From NCEH01 sp002257205 (GTDB lineage Bacteria; Pseudomonadota; Alphaproteobacteria; Rhizobiales; Xanthobacteraceae): 64,000 nucleotides of DNA. The stretch lies in the NCBI RefSeq assembly GCF_043195105.1, contig NZ_JBAFWO010000003.1; one strand, given 5' to 3'. Below the pieces are notes generated by a model. That model did no database searches, was not told the DNA's origin, and worked only from the letters and a program-made list of their open reading frames with translations. A program made the translations under genes and the position numbers. Below are positions 15,124 to 23,722 of this stretch, piece by piece (position 1 is the stretch's first letter; every line of letters starts with the position of its first letter).

Positions 15124-16932
15124 ATGTCCGCGCCAAAGGACCTCACACCCGCACCCCGCGCCGGCCGGCTCGATATGGACGCCTTCGCGCGCAACCTTGC
15201 TCAATTGATCGAGGAAGGCGGCAAGGCGATGGCGGCTTATATCCGACCGCGCGAGGCCGGCACCAAGAAGGACGACATGGCGGACGACATCGCCGACGCC
15301 TTCAAGACATTCGGCCAGGTTGCGGAATATTGGATGGCCGACCCCCAGCGCACGGCCGAGGCGCAATCCCGCCTGATGACCAATTACATTTCCGTCTGGT
15401 CGGCGGCGCTCAAGAAAATGTCCGGCGAACCCGCCGAGACGGTGACCACCCCCGACCCCAAGGACGCGCGCTTCAAGGATCCGGAATGGAATTCCAATCC
15501 GTTCTTCGACGCGCTGAAGCAGACCTATCTGGTCACCACCCACTGGGCCGACGCCATGGTGAAAGAGGCGGACGGCCTCGACCCCCATGTGAAGCACAAG
15601 GCTGAATTCCTGGTCCGCCAACTCACGAACGCCATTTCCCCATCCAATTTCATCCTGACCAATCCAGAGCTGCTGCGCGAGACGCTGAACTCCAACGGCG
15701 AAAATCTGGTGCGGGGCATGAAGCACTTCACCGAGGATTTGATCGAGGGGAAGGGCGACCTGCGCATCCGCCAGACCGACCTCTCCGCCTTCGAGGTTGG
15801 CCGCAACCTTGCCACCACGCCCGGCAAGGTCGTATTCGAAACCGAGCTGATGCAGCTCATCCAATATGCACCCACCACGCCGAGCGTCAAAAAGCTGCCG
15901 GTGCTGCTGGTGCCGCCGTGGATCAATAAATTCTACATCCTCGACCTGAACCCGGAAAAATCCTTCATCAAATGGCTGGTGGACCAGGGCTTGACGGTGT
16001 TCGTCGTCTCCTGGGTCAATCCCGACGCGCGCCTCGCCGCAAAGGGGTTCGACGATTATATGCGCGAGGGCATCCTGGCCGCCCTCGATGCGATCGAGAA
16101 GGCGACCGGCGAGAAGCAGGCGCACACGATCGGCTATTGTGTCGGCGGCACGCTGCTCGCGGTGACTCTGGCCTATATGGCCGCCGCCGGCGATACCCGC
16201 ATTCCGAGCGCGACCTTCCTCACCACCCAGATCGACTTTACCCATGCCGGCGATCTGAAGGTATTCGTGGATGAAGAGCAGCTTGCGGTGATCGAGCGCA
16301 AGATGCAGGAGACCGGCTATCTTGAAGGCCGCAAGATGGCGTCCGCCTTCAACATGCTGCGCTCAAACGATCTGATCTGGCCCTATGTGGTGAACAATTA
16401 CATGAAGGGCCAGCAGCCCTTCCCGTTCGACCTGCTTTATTGGAACGCGGATTCCACCCGCATGCCGGCGGCCAATCATTCCTATTACCTGCGCAATTGC
16501 TACCTTGAAAACAACATCGCCAAGGGCCTCGCGCGGATCGCCGGCGTGCCCATCGACATGCACAAGGTGAATATTCCGGTCTATGCGCTCGCCACCCGCG
16601 AGGATCACATCGCCCCGCCGAAATCCGCCTTCATCGGCGCGGGACTGCTGAGCGGCCCGGTGCGTTTCGTGCTGGCGGGCTCGGGGCACATCGCCGGGGT
16701 TGTAAATCCGCCGGCCAAGGTGAAGTACCAGCACTGGACCGGCGGCGCGGTAGGCGGCGCTTATGAAGAGTGGCTCGGCGCAGCGCAGGAGCATCCCGGG
16801 TCCTGGTGGCCGGACTGGGTGCAATGGTTCAGCGCCATGCACAATGAAGAGGTTCCGGCCCGCGAACCGGGCGGCGGCCTTCTACAACCCATCGAGGACG
16901 CTCCGGGCCGATACGTGCGCGCGCGCTCCTGA
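15124..16932 (+). CDS. phaC: Class I poly(3-hydroxyalkanoate) synthase
   Basis: 602 residues, the length of class I synthases. Polymerises (R)-3-hydroxyacyl-CoA into PHA on carbonosome granules. The lipase-like box GYCVGG gives catalytic Cys339; partner Asp494 (in TREDHIAP) and His522 (in GSGHIAG) are present, as are the conserved WNADSTRMP and HWTGGA segments. ATG 15124 has AAGGA six bases upstream; an in-frame TTG at 15118 is less suited. Divergent from the lipoprotein gene; the PHB precursor genes phaA/phaB and the repressor phaR are not in this window. A GntP-family permease follows in the same direction. Confidence 0.96.
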   Translation: MSAPKDLTPAPRAGRLDMDAFARNLAQLIEEGGKAMAAYIRPREAGTKKDDMADDIADAFKTFGQVAEYWMADPQRTAEAQSRLMTNYISVWSAALKKMSGEPAETVTTPDPKDARFKDPEWNSNPFFDALKQTYLVTTHWADAMVKEADGLDPHVKHKAEFLVRQLTNAISPSNFILTNPELLRETLNSNGENLVRGMKHFTEDLIEGKGDLRIRQTDLSAFEVGRNLATTPGKVVFETELMQLIQYAPTTPSVKKLPVLLVPPWINKFYILDLNPEKSFIKWLVDQGLTVFVVSWVNPDARLAAKGFDDYMREGILAALDAIEKATGEKQAHTIGYCVGGTLLAVTLAYMAAAGDTRIPSATFLTTQIDFTHAGDLKVFVDEEQLAVIERKMQETGYLEGRKMASAFNMLRSNDLIWPYVVNNYMKGQQPFPFDLLYWNADSTRMPAANHSYYLRNCYLENNIAKGLARIAGVPIDMHKVNIPVYALATREDHIAPPKSAFIGAGLLSGPVRFVLAGSGHIAGVVNPPAKVKYQHWTGGAVGGAYEEWLGAAQEHPGSWWPDWVQWFSAMHNEEVPAREPGGGLLQPIEDAPGRYVRARS

Positions 16933-17108
16933 ACTTCTTATCCTAACGTAATAAAACCGCCGCAACGCTGAAGCTTGACAGCAAGCGGCAAAATGCGTGG
17001 CCCTCCTTGGCGTCTATCCTTGCGTCAACCGGGATGGCGTCGTTCGGCATCCTGTAGATCGGCTTGCACATATGTCGCACGCCGGTCAGGTTAGCCCGCT
17101 AGTGACGG

Positions 17109-17140
17109 GTGTGCAGGTGCGAACGTTCGCATCTGCACAC
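17109..17140. promoter_or_regulatory. 32-bp near-perfect palindrome, probable operator
   Basis: Outer arms GTGTGCAG and CTGCACAC enclose the 14-bp perfect palindrome TGCGAACGTTCGCA; only one base pair in the 32 bp is mismatched. There is no U run on either side, so a terminator is less likely than a dimeric or tetrameric repressor site. It lies 62 bp before the permease start, where it could control that gene. Confidence 0.7.
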
Positions 17141-17202
17141 CGTCGACGGCGCGCCGGGGGGCTGGCGGCCGGCCATTGTCCTCAGGGCTTAAGGGATAGA
17201 CG

Positions 17203-18594
17203 ATGAGTTTCCTCATCTGCCTGGGCGCGCTCGCGTTTTTGATGTTCGTCGCGTATCGCGGCTTCAGCGTGATCCTGTTTGCGCCCGTCGCCGCGCTCGG
17301 CGCGGTGCTGCTCACCGATCCCGCCGCCGTCCCCATCATCTATTCCGGCCTGTTCATGGATAAGATGGTGGGCTTCATAAAGCTCTACTTCCCCCTGTTC
17401 CTGCTCGGCGCCGTGTTCGGCAAGGTGATCGAGCTGTCCGGCTTCTCCCGCGCCATCGTCTCGGCCATCATCGGCATTCTCGGCGCGGGCCAGGCCATGC
17501 TCGCCATCGTGCTGGTCGGCGCGGTGCTCACCTATGGCGGCGTCTCGCTGTTCGTGGTGGTATTCGCGGTCTATCCGTTCGGCGCGGAACTGTTCCGCCA
17601 GGTGGGGATCCCGAAGCGGCTGCTGCCCGCGGCCATCGCGCTCGGCGCCTTCGGCTTCACCATGGATACGCTGCCGGGCACGCCGCAAATCCAGAACATC
17701 ATCCCGACCACCTTCTTCCACACCACGGCCTATGCGGCGCCGATCCTCGGCCTCGTGGGCGCGGTGTTCATGCTGGTGGTGGGCCTTGCCTATCTCGATT
17801 TCCGGCGCCGGCAGGCGGCGAAGGCGGGCGAGACCTATGGCGACAATCATTCCAACGAACCCACGGTGCGCGCCGACGAGCCTCTGGTGAACCCCTTCAT
17901 CGCCATCTCGCCGCTGGTGGTGGTTGGCGTCTCCAACCTGTTGATCGGCTGGGCGATCCCGCTGGCCTATGGCGACACGGCCCGCGCGGCGCTGACGCCG
18001 GGCACCCCGGAAATCAGCCTTGCGGTGAATTCCGTCGTGGCGATCTGGTCGGTGGCCGGCGCGCTGCTGCTGGGCATTCTCACCGTATTCGTCTTCTCGT
18101 TCCGCCGCGTGGCGGCGCAGTTTGCGGACGGTTCGAAGGCGGCGGTCGCCGGCGCGCTTCTCGCCGGCCTCAATACGGCGTCGGAATACGGCTTCGGCGC
18201 GGTGATCGCCGCCCTGCCCGGCTTCCTCGTGATCAAGAGCGCGCTCACCGCGATCCCGAACCCGCTGGTCAACGAGGCAATCTCGATCACGGCGCTGGCG
18301 GGCATTACCGGCTCCGCATCCGGCGGCCTCTCCATCGCGCTGGCGGCCATGTCGGAGCAGTTCATCGCCGCAGCCAATGCCGCCGGCATTCCCATGGAAG
18401 TGATGCACCGCGTTGCCGCCATGGCGTCCGGCGGCATGGACACCCTGCCCCACAACGGCGCGGTGATCACCCTGCTCGCGGTGTGCGGCCTCACGCATCG
18501 CCAGTCCTATGGCGACATCTTCGCCATTACCCTGGTGAAGACCGCCGCGGTGTTCTTCGTGATCGGCTTCTACTACCTGACCGGCCTGTACTGA
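17203..18594 (+). CDS. GntP-family permease, possibly for 3-hydroxybutyrate
   Basis: 463 residues with about 12-14 hydrophobic segments. Features of the GntP/DsdX family (ion:carboxylate symport, inner membrane) are MDKMVGFIKLYFPLFLLGAVFGKVIE near 47-72, FTMDTLPGTPQIQN near 150, NTASEYGFGAVIAALPGF near 325, GSASGGLSIAL and SGGMDTLPHNGAVITLL near 410. Some members are encoded with ketone-body or hydroxybutyrate genes; location after phaC makes a 3-hydroxybutyrate or gluconate-type role plausible but unproven. ATG 17203 opens directly in the first helix. A 32-bp palindrome 62 bp upstream is a likely operator. Confidence 0.85.
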   Translation: MSFLICLGALAFLMFVAYRGFSVILFAPVAALGAVLLTDPAAVPIIYSGLFMDKMVGFIKLYFPLFLLGAVFGKVIELSGFSRAIVSAIIGILGAGQAMLAIVLVGAVLTYGGVSLFVVVFAVYPFGAELFRQVGIPKRLLPAAIALGAFGFTMDTLPGTPQIQNIIPTTFFHTTAYAAPILGLVGAVFMLVVGLAYLDFRRRQAAKAGETYGDNHSNEPTVRADEPLVNPFIAISPLVVVGVSNLLIGWAIPLAYGDTARAALTPGTPEISLAVNSVVAIWSVAGALLLGILTVFVFSFRRVAAQFADGSKAAVAGALLAGLNTASEYGFGAVIAALPGFLVIKSALTAIPNPLVNEAISITALAGITGSASGGLSIALAAMSEQFIAAANAAGIPMEVMHRVAAMASGGMDTLPHNGAVITLLAVCGLTHRQSYGDIFAITLVKTAAVFFVIGFYYLTGLY

Positions 18595-18601
18595 GGCTCG
18601 G

Positions 18602-20263
18602 TCAGGCCGAGTCGGACGCGATCCGGCTCGGCAGCAGGTCGCCGCTCTGTTCCAGCACGGGATAGGCGGCGGCCGCCACGATGTGGCTGTTGATCTGCTT
18701 CATGTCGCTCAGCAGGTCGAGATGCAGCGAGGAAGTCTCGATGGAATCCGTCTGGCCGTCCCGCATGCGCTCCAGATGGGATTTCGTGCCCTCCGCCTCG
18801 GCATTGCGGAATACCGATTTTTCCTCGGCCAGCATGCGCGCGGCGCGCGGGTCCTCGGTCATGAACAAGGAGGAGGCCAGGCGCAGATTGGTGCTCAGCC
18901 GCTCCATGAGCGCGCGCACGTCCGCCTCGCTCTGGGGTGAGAAGGCGAGCCCGCGCTTCACCCGTTTGTCGGCATGGATCAGAAGATTGCTCTCCACCAT
19001 GTCGCCGGCCTGCTCCATCTGGGTGGAGAAGGTGAGCACCCGCTGAAGCCGGGCCTGATCGGCCTCGGACAAATCGTGCGGATCGAGCCCGGTGAGATAG
19101 CTGCGGATCGCCGAGTTCAGGCTGTCGATGATGTCTTCGTTGCGCTTCACCTGCGCCACATGGCTCAGATCGCCGTTGACCACGGCCGCCTGCGCATCCT
19201 TCAGCATGGCGTCCAGCAGGTCGGCGAGGCGCATGGCTTCGCGCGCGGCGGCGCCCAGCGCCACCACCGGCACCTCCCGGGCGGCCGGATCGAGATAGAG
19301 CGGGCGCGCGGGATCGGCCAGATCCACATGGGCCGGCATCAGCTTTTCCAGCAGCTTGGCGAATGGGCCCAGGACCGGGAAGAACAGCAGCGCCAGCGCC
19401 AGGTTGAACAAGGTGTGGAAATCCGCGACGGCCCGGCCGTTATCCGGCTGAAGCACGACCATCAGTTCGCCGATCGGGCCGAGAAAGGCCAAGGCGATGA
19501 CCGTGCCGAAGATGCGGTTGAGCAAATTGCCCACTGGAAGGCGGCGCGCCGCCGCCCCGCCTCCGGACGCACCTTCCAGAACCGGATTAATGGCCGAGCC
19601 GATGTTTGCCCCGAGCACCAAGGCGAAGGCCGCTTCTGGCGGTACCACGCCCTTGCTGGCGAACGACATGATGAGCAGGATCACCGCGACGCTGGAATGG
19701 GCGGCCCAGGTCACCACGGCCGCGAGCAGCACATCGATCAGCGGTATGGTGGCGACCGCGCCGAGGAACATGCGCAGGCTCGGCGCATCCTCGTACGGCG
19801 TCATCAGTTCCAGCAATTGATGCAGCGCCAGGAGCATCAGGCCAAGGCCGATGAACACCCGGCCGATGTCCCGCGTGCGCTCGACGCTGCCGCGCCGGAA
19901 CATCATGACGCCCACCAGGATCAGGGCCGGGGAAAAGGCCGCGCCGTCGAAGGAGAGCACCTGGACGATCAGCGTCGTGCCCACGTTCGCGCCCAGCATC
20001 ACCGCGAGCGCCGGCACGAGGTCCACAAGGCCGGCGGCGGCAAAGCCCGAGACCATCAGGCCGGTAGCGGTGCTGGATTGGAGCACGGCGGTCACGCCGA
20101 GGCCGGCGAGAAAGGCACGCGGCTGGCTCTTCAGCGCATTGCCCAGCACGCTGCGCAGCTTCGGACCGAAGGTGCGCTGGATGCCCGATTGCACCATGTG
20201 CGTGCCCCACAGGAGCAATGCGATGGCGCCGGCGAGGTTCAGAAGGGTGACCGAAATGTTCAT
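18602..20263 (-). CDS. Na/Pi-cotransporter family protein with PhoU-like tail
   Basis: 553 residues. The two PNaS repeats are visible: GVTAVLQSSTATGLMV near 57 and AAHSSVAVILLIMSFASKG near 190, each with the QSS/HSS core, with GANVGTT and GANIGSAINP after them. From about 335 on, the protein is a cytosolic PhoU-like helical domain (ALGAAAREAMRLADLLDAML; QMEQAGDMVESNLL). Family members (NptA, YjbB) move phosphate, YjbB by export. ATG 20263 is used; the longer frame adds 31 Arg-rich residues. Convergent with the permease, whose stop is only 7 bp away. Confidence 0.9.
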   Translation of the reverse strand: MNISVTLLNLAGAIALLLWGTHMVQSGIQRTFGPKLRSVLGNALKSQPRAFLAGLGVTAVLQSSTATGLMVSGFAAAGLVDLVPALAVMLGANVGTTLIVQVLSFDGAAFSPALILVGVMMFRRGSVERTRDIGRVFIGLGLMLLALHQLLELMTPYEDAPSLRMFLGAVATIPLIDVLLAAVVTWAAHSSVAVILLIMSFASKGVVPPEAAFALVLGANIGSAINPVLEGASGGGAAARRLPVGNLLNRIFGTVIALAFLGPIGELMVVLQPDNGRAVADFHTLFNLALALLFFPVLGPFAKLLEKLMPAHVDLADPARPLYLDPAAREVPVVALGAAAREAMRLADLLDAMLKDAQAAVVNGDLSHVAQVKRNEDIIDSLNSAIRSYLTGLDPHDLSEADQARLQRVLTFSTQMEQAGDMVESNLLIHADKRVKRGLAFSPQSEADVRALMERLSTNLRLASSLFMTEDPRAARMLAEEKSVFRNAEAEGTKSHLERMRDGQTDSIETSSLHLDLLSDMKQINSHIVAAAAYPVLEQSGDLLPSRIASDSA

Positions 20264-20406
20264 CCTGGATGGTCGCCTTGTTCGGTTCACAGGCACCCGC
20301 GCCGGCCCGGCACCAGCTGTCTCCACGACATGCCGCCCGCGTCCGGAGCGTTTCACCCGCAGCCGCCGCGATCAAGCGGCGACCGTACCATTTCGATAGG
20401 CGCGCC

Positions 20407-21975
20407 TCAGGCGGACGGAGCGGCCTCGCCCTCCGGCTCCACATAGCGCGGAAAAATGCCGACGGGCGGGGGAATGACGATACCGCCGGCAAGGCGGTGC
20501 GCGCCGCCGAGGCGGGAGAAATCGCGCTCGTCCGGCGGCAGCACCAGCAGGTCCAGCATCCGGCCGGCACTCTCCGGCATCACGGGTTGAGCGAGGATCG
20601 CCACTTGCCGGATCACCTCGGCGGTGGTCCAGAGCACGGTCTTCATGCGCTCGGGATCGGTCTTTCGCAGCGCCCAGGGGGCGGCGGCGGCGAAATAGCG
20701 ATTGGCGTCGGCCACAACCGCCCACACCGCCGCCAGATAATGATGGATCGCCTGCACATCCATCGCCTCGCGCGCCTTGGCGAGCATGTCGTCGGCCGCC
20801 GCGAGGATGGCCTCGTCTTCCGGCGAGAGCGGACCGGGCGCGGGCACCACGCCGTCCAGATTCTTCGAGATCATGGACAGGGAGCGCTGGGCAAGGTTGC
20901 CGAGATCGTTGGCAAGATCGGCATTCATGCGGGTGACGATGGACTCATGGCTGTAGGAGCCGTCCTGGCCGAACGAGACCTCGCGCAGGAAGAAATAGCG
21001 CACCGCGTCCACGCCATAGGCTTTCACGAGGTCAAACGGATCGACCACATTGCCCACCGACTTGGACATTTTCTCCCCGCGATTGAACAGGAAGCCGTGG
21101 CCGAACACGCGCTGCGGCGCGGCGAGCCCCGCCGACCACAGGAAAGCCGGCCAATAGACCGCATGGAAGCGCGTGATGTCCTTGCCGATCACATGCACGT
21201 CCGCCGGCCAGTATTTCGCGAACAACTCGCCCTGGACGTCGGGGTATCCGAGCGCGGTGATGTAGTTCGTCAGCGCGTCCACCCACACATACATGATGTG
21301 CTTGGGATCGCTGGGCACGGGAATGCCCCAGTCGAACGTGGTGCGCGAGATGGAAAGATCCTGAAGCCCGCCCGACACGAAGCTCACCACTTCGTTGCGG
21401 CGCGCATCCGGGGCGATGAAGTCGGGATTCGCGGCGTAATGGTCCAAAAGTTTCTGCTGATAGGCCGAGAGACGGAAGAAATAGCTCTCCTCCTCCACCC
21501 ATTCCACCGGCGTGCCCTGCGGGCCGAGGCGCACGCCATCGGCATTCAGCTGGGTCTCATCCTCGGCGTAATAGGCCTCGTCGCGCACCGAATACCAGCC
21601 GGCATAGGTGGACTTATAGATGTCCCCGTTCGCCGCCATTTTCTCCCAGATCGCCTGGCAGGATTTCTTGTGGCGCTCTTCCGTGGTGTGGATGAAATCG
21701 TCGATGGAGAGGCCGAACGCCGCTACCATGGCCTCGAAGCGCGGCACGTTGCGCGCGAGCAGCTCGCGCGGCGTCAAACCCGCCTTCTGGGCGGTCTGCA
21801 ACATCTTGATGCCATGCTCGTCGGTGCCGGTGAGAAAGCGCACGTCGTAGCCATCGAGCCGCTTGAAGCGGGCGATGCAATCAGTGGCGATCGCCTCATA
21901 GGCATGGCCCATATGGGGCACGCCGTTGGGATAGGCGATGGCGGTGGTGATGTAGAACTTCGGCTTCGACGACAT
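20407..21975 (-). CDS. metG: Methionyl-tRNA synthetase
   Basis: 522 residues, the short form without a C-terminal EMAP dimerisation domain. Class I synthetase: HMGH at 21-24 is the HIGH motif, KMSKS (followed by VGNVVDP) is the second catalytic signature, and KYWPADVHVIGKDITRFH is the conserved middle block. The zinc-binding knuckle of the long forms appears reduced (no CxxC pairs seen), as in the MetG2 type. Last gene of the rlpA-dacC-tmk-holB-metG run, 44 bp after holB, an order common in Hyphomicrobiales. Confidence 0.97.
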   Translation of the reverse strand: MSSKPKFYITTAIAYPNGVPHMGHAYEAIATDCIARFKRLDGYDVRFLTGTDEHGIKMLQTAQKAGLTPRELLARNVPRFEAMVAAFGLSIDDFIHTTEERHKKSCQAIWEKMAANGDIYKSTYAGWYSVRDEAYYAEDETQLNADGVRLGPQGTPVEWVEEESYFFRLSAYQQKLLDHYAANPDFIAPDARRNEVVSFVSGGLQDLSISRTTFDWGIPVPSDPKHIMYVWVDALTNYITALGYPDVQGELFAKYWPADVHVIGKDITRFHAVYWPAFLWSAGLAAPQRVFGHGFLFNRGEKMSKSVGNVVDPFDLVKAYGVDAVRYFFLREVSFGQDGSYSHESIVTRMNADLANDLGNLAQRSLSMISKNLDGVVPAPGPLSPEDEAILAAADDMLAKAREAMDVQAIHHYLAAVWAVVADANRYFAAAAPWALRKTDPERMKTVLWTTAEVIRQVAILAQPVMPESAGRMLDLLVLPPDERDFSRLGGAHRLAGGIVIPPPVGIFPRYVEPEGEAAPSA

Positions 21976-22019
21976 GGCGGCCCGCTTGGATGCGCGAGGA
22001 GGCTCGCCTTGGTTCGCGC

Positions 22020-23057
22020 TCAGGCGCGCGCGGCCTCGGCCAGCTCGGTGAAAATGCGAAAGACCAACGCCTTGCGGTCGAGATTGAACGTGTCCGCCTC
22101 GCCCGCCGCGCGCCGAACCTTCTCCCACACCTCACCCAAGCGGACAAGGCGCCCGCGCTCCCATTGCCCGCCGGTCGCGGTTTGCGCGATCCAGTCGCTG
22201 ACCGCCTCGACGAACAGGTCGAAGCCGTCACCCCGGTCTCCCTGGAGCCGGGCGCCGAGCGCGTGCATTTCCTCGGGCCGGGCTTTCGGCAATTGGTCCA
22301 GCAGCCGCAAGGTGGCGGCGCGCACCTCCATGCCCTCCCCGCGCGCCAGGATCAAAGCACGCCGCACGCTGCCGCCGCTCGCTTCCGCCGCCTGCGGCAG
22401 GCGCGCGGCCTCAAGCTCGGGAATCTCATCCTTGAGATGATCGAGCGCGACCAGCACATCCTGCGGCCCGAGCGCCCGCAGCCGCACCAGCCGCGTGCGC
22501 GAACGGATCGTCGGCAGCACCCGCCCCGGCGCATGCGACACCAGCAGGAACAGCGAGCGTGGCGGCGGCTCCTCCAGCGTCTTCAGCAAGGCGTTGGCGC
22601 CGGCGGCATTGAGGTCGTCCACCGCATCCACGATGCACACCCGCCAGCCACCGGATGACGCCGTGGCGCCGAAAAAAGTGCGCACCCGCCGCACCATCTC
22701 CGCGGGAATCATGGTGGGGATCTTGTCTTCGCCCGCTTCCGGCACGCGGCGGATGGCGAGCAGATCCGGATGGGTCAAGGCCGCCACTTGCCGGGCCACC
22801 GGATGGTGCGGATCGACGGCGAAATCGTGCCGGTCCGGTCCCGCCTGCGCCCCGGACAGCACGAAGCGGGCGATGCGATAGGCGAGCGTCGCTTTGCCGA
22901 TGCCTTCGGCGCCGCCGATCAGCAGGGCATGGGGAAACCGCCCGGAGCGCCAATCGCCGAGAAGGTCCGCCTCCACCGCCTCATGGCCGAACAGGAGCGA
23001 TTGTTCGCGCGGATGCAGCGCACCCGCCAAGCGATCACCCTCCACCGGGGCGGTCAT
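22020..23057 (-). CDS. holB: DNA polymerase III subunit delta'
   Basis: 345 residues. Clamp-loader subunit: FPHALLIGGAEGIGKATLAYRIAR near 40-63 is the degenerate P-loop (the Ser/Thr after GK is Ala), CIVDAVDDLNAAGANALLKTLEEPPP near 155-180 is the SRC-region block of clamp-loader AAA+ proteins, and VLPTIRSRTRLVRLRAL carries the SRC-equivalent with Ser-Arg-Thr. The zinc module Cys residues are not seen. ATG 23057 overlaps the tmk stop in ATGA. Coupled to tmk, so replication and dTTP supply genes are co-expressed. Confidence 0.95.
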   Translation of the reverse strand: MTAPVEGDRLAGALHPREQSLLFGHEAVEADLLGDWRSGRFPHALLIGGAEGIGKATLAYRIARFVLSGAQAGPDRHDFAVDPHHPVARQVAALTHPDLLAIRRVPEAGEDKIPTMIPAEMVRRVRTFFGATASSGGWRVCIVDAVDDLNAAGANALLKTLEEPPPRSLFLLVSHAPGRVLPTIRSRTRLVRLRALGPQDVLVALDHLKDEIPELEAARLPQAAEASGGSVRRALILARGEGMEVRAATLRLLDQLPKARPEEMHALGARLQGDRGDGFDLFVEAVSDWIAQTATGGQWERGRLVRLGEVWEKVRRAAGEADTFNLDRKALVFRIFTELAEAARA

Positions 23058-23722
23058 GCCGGCGCACTTTCGGCGACGGCGGGCAAGGCGAGGCGCGCGC
23101 TCACGGCCGACAGAATCTGCGCGGCGACGCTTTCCACGTCGCCCCGGGCGTCGATCACCACGCATCGCTCCGGCTCGGCGCCGGAAAGCGCCAGGAAAGC
23201 GGCGCGAATGGCGGCATGATAATCCGCGCCCTCGCGCTCGAAACGGTCCACCGCCGCGCCTTTTCCGCGTGCGACGGCGCGGGCAAGGCCGATCTCCGGC
23301 GGCACATCGAGTACCAGGGTCAGGTCCGGCACGCGCGCCCCCACGCTGACGCGGTCAAGGGCGCGCAGCAGGCGCGGATCCGCCTTGCCGACGGCGCCTT
23401 GATAGACCCGGGTGGAATCCGTGAAGCGATCGCAGATCACCCATGTGCCCGCCTCCAGCGCCGGAGCGATGGTCTCGCGCACATGGTCGGCGCGGGCGGC
23501 CGCAAACAAGGCCGCCTCGCCTTGCGGGCCGAGGGGCTGGGCGAGGCCGGACAGCAGGACCTCGCGCACTTTCTCCGCAAAGGGCGAGCCGCCGGGCTCA
23601 CGCGTCACGCGGACAGAGACCCCGCGCGTTTCGAGCGCCGCGGCGAGGATGCGAGCTTGGGTGGACTTTCCCGTGCCCTCGCCGCCTTCCAGCGAGATGA
23701 AACGGCCGCGCGCGGCGGTCAT
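23054..23722 (-). CDS. tmk: Thymidylate kinase
   Basis: 222 residues. Phosphorylates dTMP to dTDP. The P-loop LEGGEGTGKST is at 11-21, the DR(Y/F) substrate motif appears as CDRFTDSTRVYQG near 94-106, and REPGGSPFAEKVREVLL is the conserved second block. The LID region GKGAAVDRFEREGADYHAAIR follows the usual pattern. Overlaps dacC and holB by four bases each (ATGA), so it is translationally coupled on both sides. Confidence 0.96.
   Translation of the reverse strand: MTAARGRFISLEGGEGTGKSTQARILAAALETRGVSVRVTREPGGSPFAEKVREVLLSGLAQPLGPQGEAALFAAARADHVRETIAPALEAGTWVICDRFTDSTRVYQGAVGKADPRLLRALDRVSVGARVPDLTLVLDVPPEIGLARAVARGKGAAVDRFEREGADYHAAIRAAFLALSGAEPERCVVIDARGDVESVAAQILSAVSARLALPAVAESAPA

Noticed and set aside
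22020..23165. Longer start for holB (36 extra residues)
   Set aside because: The extension is Arg-rich and lies inside tmk in another frame; ATG 23057 forms the usual ATGA overlap.
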